DNA of 64,000 nt from Bartonella sp. 220B (GTDB lineage: Bacteria > Pseudomonadota > Alphaproteobacteria > Rhizobiales > Rhizobiaceae), in assembly GCF_026930205.1 (NCBI RefSeq), contig NZ_JANHOI010000004.1, positions 62,001 to 126,000 on the forward strand, written 5' to 3'. Made by a program: the position numbers and the translations under genes. Below are positions 40,934-51,447 of this stretch, one piece after another; position 1 is the stretch's first letter; each line of letters opens with the position of its first letter. The notes under the pieces are model-generated. The model saw nothing but the letters and a program-made list of their open reading frames with translations, was not told where the DNA came from and did no database searches.

Positions 40934-41395
40934 CTAAAAGCATCCCTTTTCACGATATTCAGTAATCGCTTTCCGAGCAAGAGCATCTGCCCGCTCATTC
41001 TCTGGATGCCCTGCATGCCCTTTTATCCAATGCCACCTAATAGTATGGTGAGAACAGACGTCTTCAAGAGCCTGCCATAATTCCATATTTTTTACAGGAT
41101 TTTTTGACGCCGTACGCCAATTATTTTTCTTCCAACCTTCAAGCCACATTGAAATACCATTGCGTACATAAACTGAATCCGTATAAAGATCGACTAAACA
41201 GGGTTCTTTAAGCGCTTTCAATGCATGAATTGCTGCCATTAATTCCATTTGATTGTTGGTCGTATGCTCTTTTCCACCATAAAGTTCACGTTCATGACCA
41301 TTCCAGCGTAAAATTGCTCCCCATCCTCCTACTCCAGGATTACCAGAGCAAGCCCCATCTGTGTAAATTTCAACAACTTTGGATTGATTTAACAT
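40934..41395 (-). CDS. rnhA: Ribonuclease HI
   Basis: Cleaves RNA in RNA-DNA hybrids. The catalytic carboxylates are in [19 protein letters not shown] (Asp), [13 protein letters not shown] (Glu), [12 protein letters not shown] (Asp) and the late [11 protein letters not shown] (Asp), and the [11 protein letters not shown] segment gives the conserved His. The frame can start at a TTG (41404) that overlaps the thrB stop by four bases, or at ATG 41395; I use the ATG. It is last in the ispH-thrB-rnhA operon typical of alphaproteobacteria. Confidence 0.96.
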   Translation of the reverse strand: MLNQSKVVEIYTDGACSGNPGVGGWGAILRWNGHERELYGGKEHTTNNQMELMAAIHALKALKEPCLVDLYTDSVYVRNGISMWLEGWKKNNWRTASKNPVKNMELWQALEDVCSHHTIRWHWIKGHAGHPENERADALARKAITEYREKGCF

Positions 41396-41400
41396 AGAAT

Positions 41401-42360
41401 TCAAAAACCCACTTCACTCAATGAATCTACATTGCTGAAAAAACAAAGCTTATGCCAATATTCCCATGGATCTTTCTTAACAACAAAGCTATCTGGCGGT
41501 GTATTGAACCAATCATAAAGACGTGTGAGTAAAAAACGTAAAGAAGCACCACGGGCCAATAAAATAATTGCCTTTATTTCTAAAGGTATCAATGGCCTTA
41601 TTTTTTGATAATTTTCCAATAACTTTCGTGCTTTGGTAAGATTATAGGAGTAATCTTGCTCAAAACACCAAGCATTTAAACAGATAGCTAAATCATAAGC
41701 TAAAAAATCATTGCACGCAAAATAGAAGTCTATAATACCAGAAAGACGATGATTCAGAAAAAACACATTATCATTAAATAAATCAGCATGAATAACACCT
41801 GTTGGTAAATTTGACGGCCAATTTTCCTGTAAAAAAGATAGTTCCATACTAATTTTTTGCTCAAATTCTTTTAACAACTTATCTTTGCTTTTTTTGCACT
41901 GTTCCCATAATAATTTCCAATCCATAATAGAAAGAGTATTTTTACGACTAAGGGTAAAACTCTGTCCTACTAAATGCAATTGTGCTAAACTCGTTCCTAC
42001 CTCGCCACAATGACATATATTGGGGTGACGAATCCACATTCCTTCTAGAAATGTAATAATAGCAGCAGGGCGTCCTGCTAATTCACCAATCGTTGTCCCA
42101 TTATTTTGTACGACAGGTTGTGGGCAAGGAATTCCGCGCTCCCTTAAATGCTGCATAAGATTACAAAAAAAGGGCAAATCATCTTTTGAAATACGTTTTT
42201 CATAAAGCGTTAAAATAAATCTCCCTTCTGTTGTATACAACATAAAATTAGAATTTTCGATCCCCTCCGCTATGCCTCGATAGGATAAAAGTGAACCTAT
42301 CGAATAACGTGTTAAAAATGCCTTCAAATCATTTGGATGAATATCTGTATAAACTGCCAT
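41401..42360 (-). CDS. thrB: Homoserine kinase (ThrB2, aminoglycoside-phosphotransferase fold)
   Basis: Phosphorylates homoserine for threonine synthesis. This is the non-GHMP type: a protein-kinase-like APH fold with [14 protein letters not shown] (catalytic loop, HxDxxxxN) and [19 protein letters not shown] (metal-binding Asp). It starts [20 protein letters not shown], the N-terminus known for this form. It overlaps the ispH stop by one base (TAATG) and precedes rnhA, as in related genomes. It pairs with thrC at 33.2 kb. Confidence 0.95.
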   Translation of the reverse strand: MAVYTDIHPNDLKAFLTRYSIGSLLSYRGIAEGIENSNFMLYTTEGRFILTLYEKRISKDDLPFFCNLMQHLRERGIPCPQPVVQNNGTTIGELAGRPAAIITFLEGMWIRHPNICHCGEVGTSLAQLHLVGQSFTLSRKNTLSIMDWKLLWEQCKKSKDKLLKEFEQKISMELSFLQENWPSNLPTGVIHADLFNDNVFFLNHRLSGIIDFYFACNDFLAYDLAICLNAWCFEQDYSYNLTKARKLLENYQKIRPLIPLEIKAIILLARGASLRFLLTRLYDWFNTPPDSFVVKKDPWEYWHKLCFFSNVDSLSEVGF

Positions 42361-43409
42361 TATTTTGCTTTCGTTAGAGGCATACCCTGATTTTCATTTT
42401 GCAGCATCTCAGTTCGACCACTGAAAAAAGCCGTATCTTGAGGGGTTAAAGTGACATCACGTAATTCGCGACTCACTAAAAATGTTTCTGTTTCCACCAC
42501 TGTTTCAGCCAATTCTATTGTAACATCATAACGTTCACGAAAAGCTGAAACAATTTCTTCAATAATAATTTCAGGAGCAGAAGCTCCTGCTGAAAGGCTT
42601 ACAACAGAAAGAGCTCCTAGACTATCAAAATCAATTTCATCAACCCTCTGAACTAAAACAGCCCGCTGCGCACCAAACCTTTCAGCCACTTCTACCAAAC
42701 GTCGCGAATTAGAAGAATTTGGTGCTCCAACAATTAAAAATAAATCGCTTCCCAGTGCCGCTGCCTTAACAGCATCTTGCCGATTCGTGGTAGCATAACA
42801 AATCGATTCAGCAGCCGGAGCTTCTAATGTAGGAAAACGCTGTTGCAACACATCAAGAATCTCTGCTGTATCTTCAACAGAAAGTGTTGTTTGCGTCACA
42901 AATCCTAATTTATTTGGATCATAAGGTTGATAATATAAAGCATCCTCAATCGTTTCAATTAATGTCACATCCCCTTTTTCAAGCTGCCCCATTGTTCCTA
43001 TTACCTCAGGATGACCAGCATGACCAATTAATATAACATGACGACCATGTCGTTTATGTCGTATCGCTTGCTTATGCACTTTAGAAACTAACGGACATGT
43101 TGCATCGAGATAAAACAAATTATAGCGACGTGCTTCTTCTGGTACAGACTTTGGCACACCGTGGGCAGAAAATACAACAGGTTGATTGTGGTGTTTTTCT
43201 GGAATCTCATCAAGTTCTTCCACAAAAACAGCCCCCCGCTTTTGCAATCCTTCAACGACATAGCGGTTGTGTACAATTTCATGGCGAACATACACTGGAG
43301 CACCATATTTTTTTAATGCAAGAAGAACAATCTGAATAGCACGATCAACCCCTGCACAAAATCCACGTGGACCACAAAGACGCATTGTTAAAGGAGGACG
43401 TAGAGACAT
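42360..43409 (-). CDS. ispH: 4-hydroxy-3-methylbut-2-enyl diphosphate reductase
   Basis: The last enzyme of the MEP isoprenoid pathway, producing IPP and DMAPP. The three cysteines that hold the [4Fe-4S] cluster are Cys18 (GPRGFCAGV), Cys105 ([10 protein letters not shown]) and Cys204 ([11 protein letters not shown]). The conserved histidines in RHEIVHN and SAHGVPK are also present. The product is 349 residues, and an AAGGAT site precedes ATG 43409. It leads the ispH-thrB-rnhA operon; dxs (49-51 kb) and ispE (window end) serve the same pathway. Confidence 0.97.
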   Translation of the reverse strand: MSLRPPLTMRLCGPRGFCAGVDRAIQIVLLALKKYGAPVYVRHEIVHNRYVVEGLQKRGAVFVEELDEIPEKHHNQPVVFSAHGVPKSVPEEARRYNLFYLDATCPLVSKVHKQAIRHKRHGRHVILIGHAGHPEVIGTMGQLEKGDVTLIETIEDALYYQPYDPNKLGFVTQTTLSVEDTAEILDVLQQRFPTLEAPAAESICYATTNRQDAVKAAALGSDLFLIVGAPNSSNSRRLVEVAERFGAQRAVLVQRVDEIDFDSLGALSVVSLSAGASAPEIIIEEIVSAFRERYDVTIELAETVVETETFLVSRELRDVTLTPQDTAFFSGRTEMLQNENQGMPLTKAK

Positions 43410-43595
43410 AAACCATCCTTAATATCTATAACTCTTACTACAATTTTAAACGAACTCTTGTTATGCATGACACAAACTGTGTCAAGAAAAACACTGCAAA
43501 ACACCATCTTTCCCCGTAAAAACGCCCAATATATGGCACTTTCTTATCGTATTTTGTTAGGCAAAGCTGTTTTTTAAATTCGCTGGTTCATTTCA

Positions 43596-44558
43596 CTATG
43601 CTAGAAAATACCAAACTAAGGTTTCAACCAAAAGGGTTCCAAAAAGAGCTAGCAAGTAAAATAACGAAAAGAAAAACGTTTTTTTTGCCATTACAAGAGT
43701 CGCATTATATGTGTTAGTTTTCCACAAACGATAAGCAAAATAAATAAAAATAACGCTCAAAATTGATGAAAAAATACCATAAAAAATTCCTGCAAAACCA
43801 GTAATATAAGGACCAACAGCACATATGGACATAAGAACAGTATAAAACAAGATCTGTTTTTTTGTTGAATATTCGCCTCGTACATTAGGCATCATAGGAA
43901 TACCTGCTGCATCATAATCAAGAGATGAAAATAAAGAAAGAGACCAAAAATGTGGTGGCGTCCACATAAAAATGATTAAAAATAATAAAAAACTCTCAAT
44001 ACTCACTGTACCCGTCGTCACAGCCCATCCAATCATTGGTGGGAAAGCTCCAGATGCACCGCCAATAACAATATTCTGTGGCGTTATACGCTTTAGCCAA
44101 ATTGTATAGATAACGACATAAAAGAAAATTGTAAAGGCAAGGAAAAATGCTGCAAACCAATTAATGAAGCTCCCCATAAGAAACACAGAAAGCACAGAAA
44201 GAACCATACCAAAAATAAATGCCTTCTGAGAGCTGATCTTACCAGTGGGAATGGGGCGATTTTTGGTACGTTCCATCACCGCATCAATATCAGCATCATA
44301 CCACATATTAAGTGCTCCTGCACCACCACCTCCTAGAGCAATACACAAAATTGCTAAAAAACCATAAAATGGATTAATAGGAGCTGGTGACACCACAAGT
44401 CCAACCAAAGCTGTGAATACAACAAGTGACATAACCCGTGGTTTTAAGAGCGTGATATAATCACCAATACCAGATTTTGGCGGAATTGGTTTATCACTTG
44501 CAGCTGATAATTCCTTTGAAACAAACATCCACTCAAAGACCTTTTCTATTTCTGTCAT
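43596..44558 (-). CDS. ctaB: Protoheme IX farnesyltransferase (haem O synthase)
   Basis: A polytopic UbiA-superfamily enzyme that adds a farnesyl group to haem B for terminal oxidases. Eight or nine hydrophobic helices are visible. The substrate-binding Asp-rich loops are NMWYDADIDAVMERTKNRP (about residues 89-107) and the second around SLDYDAAGIPMMPNVRGE. The early LLKPRVMSLVVFTALVGL also fits. The start may be ATG 44558 or the Met ten residues later. The usual cta cluster (coxB, coxA, ctaG) is not in this window. Confidence 0.95.
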   Translation of the reverse strand: MTEIEKVFEWMFVSKELSAASDKPIPPKSGIGDYITLLKPRVMSLVVFTALVGLVVSPAPINPFYGFLAILCIALGGGGAGALNMWYDADIDAVMERTKNRPIPTGKISSQKAFIFGMVLSVLSVFLMGSFINWFAAFFLAFTIFFYVVIYTIWLKRITPQNIVIGGASGAFPPMIGWAVTTGTVSIESFLLFLIIFMWTPPHFWSLSLFSSLDYDAAGIPMMPNVRGEYSTKKQILFYTVLMSICAVGPYITGFAGIFYGIFSSILSVIFIYFAYRLWKTNTYNATLVMAKKTFFFSLFYLLALFGTLLVETLVWYFLA

Positions 44559-44906
44559 TCACAAACAAATACTGCTTAGCATATGGGAATGACAAATTAA
44601 GAGACAGTGTTCTGAAAACATATAAATACCTCTTCTTTCATCCCAAAAACAGAGGAAAATGTTTGCAACAAAAATACATTTTTTCAACACATATTATTTC
44701 TTAAATAACAAGCATACTTTATACATCATACCAAACATCATAAAGCAACGCTAAAAAGCCTCTCTCGTATGACATATTTTATCTTGTGCATATAGATTAA
44801 TATATTTGGGGAGATAATAGTTTTGTGTTACAATTCTAACTTGAGAATTCATTTTTTATACAGAGCTATGTAGTATAGTGTAGGGATGATGCGGTGAGGG
44901 TTTTCT
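44559..44906. other. Spacer between ctaB and the ialB-like gene
   Basis: A 348-base divergent control region. No gene is seen; a good ribosome binding site (GAGGG, 44896-44900) belongs to the next gene. Confidence 0.45.
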
Positions 44907-45446
44907 GTGGTACTTCATAAATTGCTAAAAAAAACTTTCTTTGTTGGTGTTTTTCTTTGTGCACTCACTAATATTTCTACTCATCATGCCCTTGCACAAA
45001 CCTCTCATGTACAAAGTGTCCCCACCCCACAAACCTACGGTGCATGGACAAAAATTTGTTCTCTCCCACCAGGTACACCTAACATGCAATGTGAAGTTGT
45101 CCAAAATGTACACACACAAAATCGTCATGATATTACTCTGCGCGTTACATTTTATAAACTTCCTAAAGATCAAGGCGCTTTGATGCGTGTTTTTGTCCCA
45201 ATCCGCGTGGAATTACGTCCTGGTGTTGGTCTCAAAATTGACGATAAAAATATGGGAAGAGTGGAATATCGCCGATGCCTTGGTGATAATTGTGTTGCTG
45301 AAGCTGTCCTTAAAAAAGACATATTACAGCTCTTTTTAAAAGGTAAAATGGCAACCTACTTTATTTTTACAACTCCTGAGCAAGCCGTTGGAGGAATCAT
45401 TGACCTCAAAGGGCTGAGTGATGCTTATGCAACACTACCAACTTAA
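44907..45446 (+). CDS. Invasion-associated locus B (IalB) family protein
   Basis: An exported protein of the IalB family, first described in Bartonella for its part in erythrocyte invasion and widespread in Rhizobiales. It begins with a signal peptide (ending ALAQTSHVQS). The mature part has the family pattern: YGAWTKICSLPPG, NMQCEVVQNV, the cysteine pair of EYRRCLGDNCVAEAVL, and ATYFIFTTPEQAVGGIIDLKG-like C-terminal strands. The start is GTG 44907 with GAGGG six bases upstream. Bartonella has several paralogues; whether this is the original ialB is not decidable here, and the classic ialA-ialB pair is not present. Confidence 0.92.
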   Translation: MVLHKLLKKTFFVGVFLCALTNISTHHALAQTSHVQSVPTPQTYGAWTKICSLPPGTPNMQCEVVQNVHTQNRHDITLRVTFYKLPKDQGALMRVFVPIRVELRPGVGLKIDDKNMGRVEYRRCLGDNCVAEAVLKKDILQLFLKGKMATYFIFTTPEQAVGGIIDLKGLSDAYATLPT

Positions 45447-45551
45447 CAACTTTATGCGTATTGAATCATTAAAACCTCATAACGCACTCTACAGCTTCTA
45501 AAAAAGATAACTGGAAGTTTCCCAATTCTTCATGAAAATAGGATAACCACT

Positions 45552-46970
45552 ATGAAATCACTGATTGACCATTTTGATATTGCTTCATCTAAAGTGCAAT
45601 CACTTGTACAAGAAACACTTCATCATGCTGATGATGGTGAGCTTTACCTTGAGTATACAGAAAGTGAAACGCTTTTATTTGATAATGGACAGCTTAAAAA
45701 TGGCTCATTTCATCAAGATATGGGATTTGGTCTGCGCGTTGTTGCTGGAGAAGCTACTGGATATGCGCATTCTAGTGAATTAACCGCTGCTGCACTCAAA
45801 TGTGCTAGTGAAGCGGCTAAAGCTGTTACCTATAATAATCATACAGGACCTTATAGTGTAGCACCTCAACAGACAAACAAAAGACTCTATCACCCCCTTA
45901 ATCCTCTTGACACTCCATCATTTGAAGACAAAAGTATGCTTTTGCAAAAAATTGATGCCTATTTACGTGCAAAAAATGATAAGTTGCACCAAGTGACTGT
46001 TTCTCTTTCCGGTTCTCTCCAGCATATTGAAATTTTACGTGCAGATGGTCATTTGATTCGTGATATTCGCCCTCTTGTACGACTCTCTATATCTGTAGTT
46101 GCTGCTGAAGGCAATCGGCGTGAAAATGGCTTCTATGGATGTGGTGGACGCCAAGCGTTTAGCCAGTTTATTCATGAAGAAAACTGGAAAAAGGCTGCTG
46201 ATGAAGCCTTGCGTATGGCTCTCATAAACTTAGAAGCAGAAGCAGCACCAGCAGGAACATTTGATGTTGTTCTCGCTAATGGATGGCCCGGTGTTATGCT
46301 CCATGAAGCCGTAGGACATGGTTTGGAAGGCGACTTTAATCGCAAAAAAACCTCCGTTTTTGCGGGACTTTTGGGTCAACAAGTTGCTGCAAAAGGTGTG
46401 ACAGTTGTTGATGATGGTACAATTCCTCAGTGTCGTGGCTCACTCACTGTCGATGATGAAGGAACCCCATCAGGATATAACGTTCTTATTGAAGATGGAA
46501 AGCTTATCGGTTTTATGCAAGACAGACTAAATGCTCGTCTTATGGGTGTTCATCCAACCGGTAATGGACGGCGTGAATCTTACGCATATGCGCCAATACC
46601 GCGGATGACCAATACTATAATGCTAGGAGGCGATAAAACACCTGAAGAAATTCTATCTTCATTGAAAAACGGTATCTATGCTGTTTCATTTGGTGGAGGA
46701 CAAGTCGATATTACTTCTGGAAAATTCGTCTTTGAATGCACTGAAGCTTACAGAGTAGAAAATGGTAAAATTGTAGCACCTATTAAAGGTGCAACCCTTA
46801 TCGGAAACGGACCAGATGCTATGAAACATATTACCATGATTGGCAATGATAGCAAACTTGATAATGGTATCGGTATGTGCGGGAAAGCTGGGCAAAACGT
46901 TCCTGTTGGTGTCGGGCAACCTCATTTGCGAATCAATAATATGACAATTGGTGGAACAGCACTTTCATAA
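45552..46970 (+). CDS. tldD: Metalloprotease TldD
   Basis: The catalytic subunit of the TldD/TldE zinc peptidase, which trims unfolded peptides. The zinc motif HEAVGH is at residues 251-256 inside LHEAVGHGLEG, and other family blocks are DNGQLKNGSFHQDMGFGLRV and YAYAPIPRMTNTIML. The 472-residue length is normal. An AGGAT ribosome binding site precedes ATG 45552. The partner TldE (PmbA) is not in the window. The ialB-like gene lies 105 bases upstream on the same strand. Confidence 0.96.
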   Translation: MKSLIDHFDIASSKVQSLVQETLHHADDGELYLEYTESETLLFDNGQLKNGSFHQDMGFGLRVVAGEATGYAHSSELTAAALKCASEAAKAVTYNNHTGPYSVAPQQTNKRLYHPLNPLDTPSFEDKSMLLQKIDAYLRAKNDKLHQVTVSLSGSLQHIEILRADGHLIRDIRPLVRLSISVVAAEGNRRENGFYGCGGRQAFSQFIHEENWKKAADEALRMALINLEAEAAPAGTFDVVLANGWPGVMLHEAVGHGLEGDFNRKKTSVFAGLLGQQVAAKGVTVVDDGTIPQCRGSLTVDDEGTPSGYNVLIEDGKLIGFMQDRLNARLMGVHPTGNGRRESYAYAPIPRMTNTIMLGGDKTPEEILSSLKNGIYAVSFGGGQVDITSGKFVFECTEAYRVENGKIVAPIKGATLIGNGPDAMKHITMIGNDSKLDNGIGMCGKAGQNVPVGVGQPHLRINNMTIGGTALS

Positions 46971-47032
46971 AATATATCCAATCAACTCATTTAACATTTT
47001 CAATAAGATTCAAAAAGACTCTTCACTTGAGG

Positions 47033-48286
47033 CTAAAGTTTCCAACTTGCTTTTGCTTTGCGTTTGCTCAAAAGTGCAACAACTTCAACATGAGGTGACC
47101 ATAAAAATTGATCAATTGGTATGATTTTTTCTATTGTATAACCACCTTCTACAAGAAGGGATAAATCACGCGCAAATGTAATAGGATTGCATGAAATAGC
47201 CACTACACGAGGTACTGTTGCCTTTGCCAATTCACGGACTTGTTGTTCTGCACCAGCGCGTGGAGGATCAAACACAACGTACTCAAAACATTCAAGTTCC
47301 TTCACAGAAAGTGGACGGCGGAAAAGATCACGTTTTTCACAAGTTACTGTTTTTAAATCGGTTGCAAAACGTGCTGCGGAATCTAAATTTGCTAATGCTC
47401 GCTCATCATTTTCTACTGCATGGACGTTCATCTTTTTAGCCATGCGTAATGTGAATGTTCCTACCCCAGAAAATAAATCAAGAGCATTTTTTGCTTTTTT
47501 AAAATGAGTCAAAATAATATCACCGATCATATTTTCTGCTTCAAAAGTTGCTTGGAGAAATCTACCAGTCGGAAATACAACACTGACGTCTCCGAAATAT
47601 ATCAATGGTTTTTCTTGTTCAACCAAAACTTCACCTTCAACAGACAGACGCGTAATCCCACAAGAAAGAGCTATACGTACCATTTTCTGACGAATTGACT
47701 CATTGTGTACAACACAACCACTTAAAGCAACATCAAAACCATTTTCAACAAGTGTGATTGTGATATGAAATCGTTTAGCATAACCGCTTAAACAAGCACA
47801 AAGGATCCTGATATCAGCTAGCTTAGATATAAGCTCTGGTCGGCTTACCGGACATTCCTCAAGAGCTATAATCTCATGAGAGAATTGACGATTAAAACCG
47901 ACTCTCAAACCTTGTGATGTCATGGATGCTGTTAGAGTCATCCGCCGCCGGCTATAAGGCTTACATTCGATTAAAGGAGAAACAACAACATCAAGCTCAT
48001 ATTCTTTAAGTGCATCAACAACCAGTTGTCGTTTCCATTCGCGATAAACATCAGGATGCCAATGCTGAAGTGCACATCCCCCACATTCTCCAAAATGCTG
48101 GCAAAGAGCATCAATGCGTTCCGATGATTTTTCCTTTAATGCTCTGAGTGTAGCATATTTTCCATGAACGGTGATTTCAGCACACTCTCCTGGTAAAGTA
48201 AAAGGAACATAAACCAAACCATGTAATGTTTTGACGACACCATGACCATTCATCCCCATATGGTCTATTATGATATTGCCATTCAC
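47033..48286 (-). CDS. RNA 5-methyluridine methyltransferase (RlmD/TrmA-type)
   Basis: A SAM-dependent methyltransferase that converts a uridine in rRNA or tRNA to 5-methyluridine. It has a TRAM-like N-terminus, a [4Fe-4S] motif with Cys62, Cys68 and Cys71 (C-x5-C-x2-C in LCQHFGECGGCALQH) and a further Cys in LEECPVSRP. The Rossmann domain shows ALDLFSGVGTFTL, the FDPPRAG block, and the catalytic cysteine in VVAISCNPITFARDL. The start is GTG 48286, overlapping the tlyA stop by four bases. Which RNA it modifies cannot be said from sequence. Confidence 0.93.
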   Translation of the reverse strand: MNGNIIIDHMGMNGHGVVKTLHGLVYVPFTLPGECAEITVHGKYATLRALKEKSSERIDALCQHFGECGGCALQHWHPDVYREWKRQLVVDALKEYELDVVVSPLIECKPYSRRRMTLTASMTSQGLRVGFNRQFSHEIIALEECPVSRPELISKLADIRILCACLSGYAKRFHITITLVENGFDVALSGCVVHNESIRQKMVRIALSCGITRLSVEGEVLVEQEKPLIYFGDVSVVFPTGRFLQATFEAENMIGDIILTHFKKAKNALDLFSGVGTFTLRMAKKMNVHAVENDERALANLDSAARFATDLKTVTCEKRDLFRRPLSVKELECFEYVVFDPPRAGAEQQVRELAKATVPRVVAISCNPITFARDLSLLVEGGYTIEKIIPIDQFLWSPHVEVVALLSKRKAKASWKL

Positions 48287-49029
48287 TCTTGTTTTTCTCC
48301 AAACAACAAATATTCTAAATTACCATCACCACCTGCAATAGGTGAAGGAAGCAAACCTTTTGCACTCCACCCTCTTTGCATGTTTAACCAATCAAAAAGT
48401 CTTTCAGCACTTTCTTTCGCCATTAATGGATTTTTTAATATTCCACCCTTGCCAAGAGCTTCTCGACCAACCTCAAATTGAGGCTTTACTAATAACATGG
48501 CTTGTGCTCCCTTCTTAGCTAAAGACAAAACAGGAGGTAATGCAAGTTTAAGAGAAATAAAGCTGACATCTGAAACGATGAGATCAATTTCTCGTCCGCC
48601 TAAATGTTCTTGTTTTAAATCTCTGACATTTAAACCTTCTAATAAGGTTATTGCCCTGTTGTTCAATAAACGTGCATCCAATTGATGGTGGCCAACATCA
48701 ACCGCAATAACATGAGCTGCTCCACGTTCTAAGAGAACTTGTGTAAAACCACCTGTTGATGCACCAATATCAATGGCGGTCACTTGATCTGTTATAATTG
48801 GAAAAGCATCAAGTGCACAAATCAATTTTAACGCTGCACGTGAAACATAACTCTGTGCTGGATCACAAACGACAATCTCTGCGTCATCAGAAATAATTTG
48901 TCCAGCTTTTAAAATTGCTTTGCCATCAACTTTGACGGTTTGACGCATAATAGCATCACGCGCTCGTGAGCGTGTTATAAAAAAGTTTTTTTCAACTAAA
49001 AGAACATCAAGCCTTTTCCCAACAATCAT
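48283..49029 (-). CDS. tlyA: TlyA family rRNA 2'-O-methyltransferase / haemolysin-like
   Basis: An S4-domain plus FtsJ-like methyltransferase. The S4 RNA-binding part is at residues 1-60 (KRLDVLLVEKNFFITRSRAR), and the SAM-binding motif is VTAIDIGASTGGFTQVLLERG. In Mycobacterium TlyA methylates rRNA; the haemolysin label is historical. It lies seven bases after dxs and overlaps the following methyltransferase gene, so the three form one transcript. This neighbourhood (xseB-dxs-tlyA) is common in Rhizobiales. Confidence 0.93.
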   Translation of the reverse strand: MIVGKRLDVLLVEKNFFITRSRARDAIMRQTVKVDGKAILKAGQIISDDAEIVVCDPAQSYVSRAALKLICALDAFPIITDQVTAIDIGASTGGFTQVLLERGAAHVIAVDVGHHQLDARLLNNRAITLLEGLNVRDLKQEHLGGREIDLIVSDVSFISLKLALPPVLSLAKKGAQAMLLVKPQFEVGREALGKGGILKNPLMAKESAERLFDWLNMQRGWSAKGLLPSPIAGGDGNLEYLLFGEKQE

Positions 49030-49036
49030 CTCATAC

Positions 49037-50953
49037 TCAAAATTTCTGCACTGTCCGAATCTTGCATCCTAAAGCAGTAAAAACTGTATTAACAATACCA
49101 ACAGAATCAAGTCCTACACGAGAAAGAACTTTCTCTGGTGAACCATGGTTTAAATATTCATCAGGAAGTTTTAATGTGCGAACTTTTAAACCATGCTCTA
49201 AAAGCCCTTCTTGCGCTAAAAACTGTAATAAGTGCGCTCCAAATCCGCCTATTGCACCTTCTTCAATTGTTACTAATACTTCATGCTCACGTGCCAAACG
49301 ACGCATTAAATCTTTATCCAAAGGCTTTGCAAACCGTGCATCTGCAACCGTCGTAGACAACCCTTCCGCAACCAACACATCAGCAGCTTTTAACACTTCT
49401 GACATCCGTGTTCCAAAACACACTAAAGCTATCCTATTGCCTTCACGTAGAACACGCCCTTTTCCAATCTCTAACAACTCACCACGCTGCGGTAAATTCA
49501 TACCAACACCTTCACCACGCGGGTAACGAAAAGAAAGTGGTCCCTCATCATAAGCTGCAGCAGTACGCACCATATGCATCAACTCGATTTCATCAGACGG
49601 AGCCATAACAACAAATTCAGGAAGAGTGGACAAAAAAACAATATCAAAACTACCAGCATGCGTAGCGCCATCTGCCCCCACAAAACCTGCTCGATCAATC
49701 GCAAAACGCACAGGTAATTTTTGAATCGATACATCATGGATAATCTGATCATAAGCGCGCTGTAAAAAAGTAGAATAAATCGCGACAAAAGGCTTATACC
49801 CCTCACAAGCAATGCCAGCAGCAAAAGTGACCGCATGCTGTTCAGCAATGCCAACATCAAACATTCTTTCAGGAAACTTTTCAGCAAAAGCATCAAGTCC
49901 TGTCCCCGTCGGCATTGCTGCTGTTATACTCACAATCTTATCATCATGACCAGCTTCTTCTATTAAAGCCTTAGAAAACACCTTAGTATAAGAAAGAACA
50001 TTGCTTTGCGCTTTAACCTGTTTACCTGTTACAATATCAAAACGATTAACACCGTGATATTTATCAGATGACGCTTCTGCAGGCGCATATCCCTTTCCTT
50101 TATGCGTCACCACATGTACCAAAACCGGCCCATGAGGATATTCACGAACATTTTTCAAAACAGGCAATAAATGCTTTAAATTGTGTCCATCTATTGGCCC
50201 AACGTAATAAAAACCAAGCTCTTCAAATAAAGTCCCCCCAACTAAAAAACCACGTGCAAATTCTTCTGAAAGACGTGCTTTATCTAAAAAGAACTTGGGC
50301 AATTTTTTGCCTAGTGCCTTGATCCGTTCACGCAAACTACGGTAAGCAGGACGAGAAACCAATCGTGCAAGATGAGCGCTCATAGCGCCTGTAGGTGGTG
50401 CAATAGACATATCATTATCATTCAGAACAACAATCAAACGCGCATTCAAAGCACCAGCATTATTCATCGCTTCATAAGCCATACCAGCAGACATAGCTCC
50501 ATCACCAATTACAGCAATAATATTCCGCTTGTCCTCTGCTTTTAAAGCACTAGCCACCGCCATACCAAGACCAGCTGAAATGGAAGTAGAAGAATGACCG
50601 GCACCAAATGCATCATACACACTTTCTGAACGCTTCGTAAAACCTGATAACCCACCCTCTTGGCGCAATGTGCGAATTCGATCTCTACGCCCTGTTAAAA
50701 TTTTATGCGGATAAGCTTGATGACCAACATCCCAAATAATCCTATCCTCAGGTGTATTAAAAACATAATGCAATGCAACCGTAAGCTCAATAACACCAAG
50801 TCCTGCACCAAGATGACCACCTGTTACGGAAACCGCATCAATTGTTTCCGTCCGCAACTCATCGGCTAATTTTACCAAATCAGACTCAGGTAATGCCCGC
50901 AAATCATGCGGGACACAAATACGATCAAGCAATGGCGTTAAGACCTGAGACAA
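49037..50953 (-). CDS. dxs: 1-deoxy-D-xylulose-5-phosphate synthase
   Basis: The thiamine-diphosphate enzyme that starts the MEP pathway from pyruvate and glyceraldehyde 3-phosphate. The 638-residue protein has the ThDP motif [18 protein letters not shown]-like block, the early substrate histidine in [16 protein letters not shown], and transketolase-type [18 protein letters not shown] with the catalytic Glu. The initiation codon is TTG 50953 behind a strong AAGGAG site at seven bases; no suitable ATG is near. It is preceded by xseB with a 232-base gap and followed by tlyA. Confidence 0.97.
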   Translation of the reverse strand: MSQVLTPLLDRICVPHDLRALPESDLVKLADELRTETIDAVSVTGGHLGAGLGVIELTVALHYVFNTPEDRIIWDVGHQAYPHKILTGRRDRIRTLRQEGGLSGFTKRSESVYDAFGAGHSSTSISAGLGMAVASALKAEDKRNIIAVIGDGAMSAGMAYEAMNNAGALNARLIVVLNDNDMSIAPPTGAMSAHLARLVSRPAYRSLRERIKALGKKLPKFFLDKARLSEEFARGFLVGGTLFEELGFYYVGPIDGHNLKHLLPVLKNVREYPHGPVLVHVVTHKGKGYAPAEASSDKYHGVNRFDIVTGKQVKAQSNVLSYTKVFSKALIEEAGHDDKIVSITAAMPTGTGLDAFAEKFPERMFDVGIAEQHAVTFAAGIACEGYKPFVAIYSTFLQRAYDQIIHDVSIQKLPVRFAIDRAGFVGADGATHAGSFDIVFLSTLPEFVVMAPSDEIELMHMVRTAAAYDEGPLSFRYPRGEGVGMNLPQRGELLEIGKGRVLREGNRIALVCFGTRMSEVLKAADVLVAEGLSTTVADARFAKPLDKDLMRRLAREHEVLVTIEEGAIGGFGAHLLQFLAQEGLLEHGLKVRTLKLPDEYLNHGSPEKVLSRVGLDSVGIVNTVFTALGCKIRTVQKF

Positions 50954-51185
50954 AAAAAGCTCCTTAATATTATCGCATCAAGAGAATGAAATAGTAAGAA
51001 TATGCCTCCTCCCCTCTTCTGTATTTAGCATATTGTTACTGAAAAACGCTCTCTACCGAGACGATTTATGGTTTTTCCCATTCCCTCACTTATTTCATAA
51101 AAAAAGAAACTGATAAAATTCCTTCCCTCTAAACTAAGTCACTACTCACCTCTCTTGCAATAAACATCCCAAAATTACTTCACTA

Positions 51186-51440
51186 TTATTCAGAATCAAG
51201 AGGCTCTACTCCTTCTGGAGATCCGCCCTCTGAAAGCTGAATTTTCTCAACTTTAGCTTCAGCGACTTTCAAAAGTTTCTCGCAGTGTTTTTTAAGAGAT
51301 TCACCACGTTCATAAATATCAATTGATTGTTCCAAAGGGATATCCCCGCGTTCCAAATTCTCGACAATCACTTCAAGTTGCTTAAGTGCTTCTTCAAAAC
51401 TTAAAGCCGTAATATCCCCCTTGTTTATCTCTTGTTTCAT
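51186..51440 (-). CDS. xseB: Exodeoxyribonuclease VII small subunit
   Basis: A small coiled-coil protein that binds the large nuclease subunit XseA. The conserved core is [20 protein letters not shown], then [20 protein letters not shown], followed by [12 protein letters not shown]. The start is ATG 51440 ([12 protein letters not shown]) with a GAGGA site; the frame opens further up at 51482, inside ribBA, which is less likely. It follows ribBA by seven bases. XseA is not in the window. Confidence 0.95.
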   Translation of the reverse strand: MKQEINKGDITALSFEEALKQLEVIVENLERGDIPLEQSIDIYERGESLKKHCEKLLKVAEAKVEKIQLSEGGSPEGVEPLDSE

Positions 51441-51447
51441 ACAATCC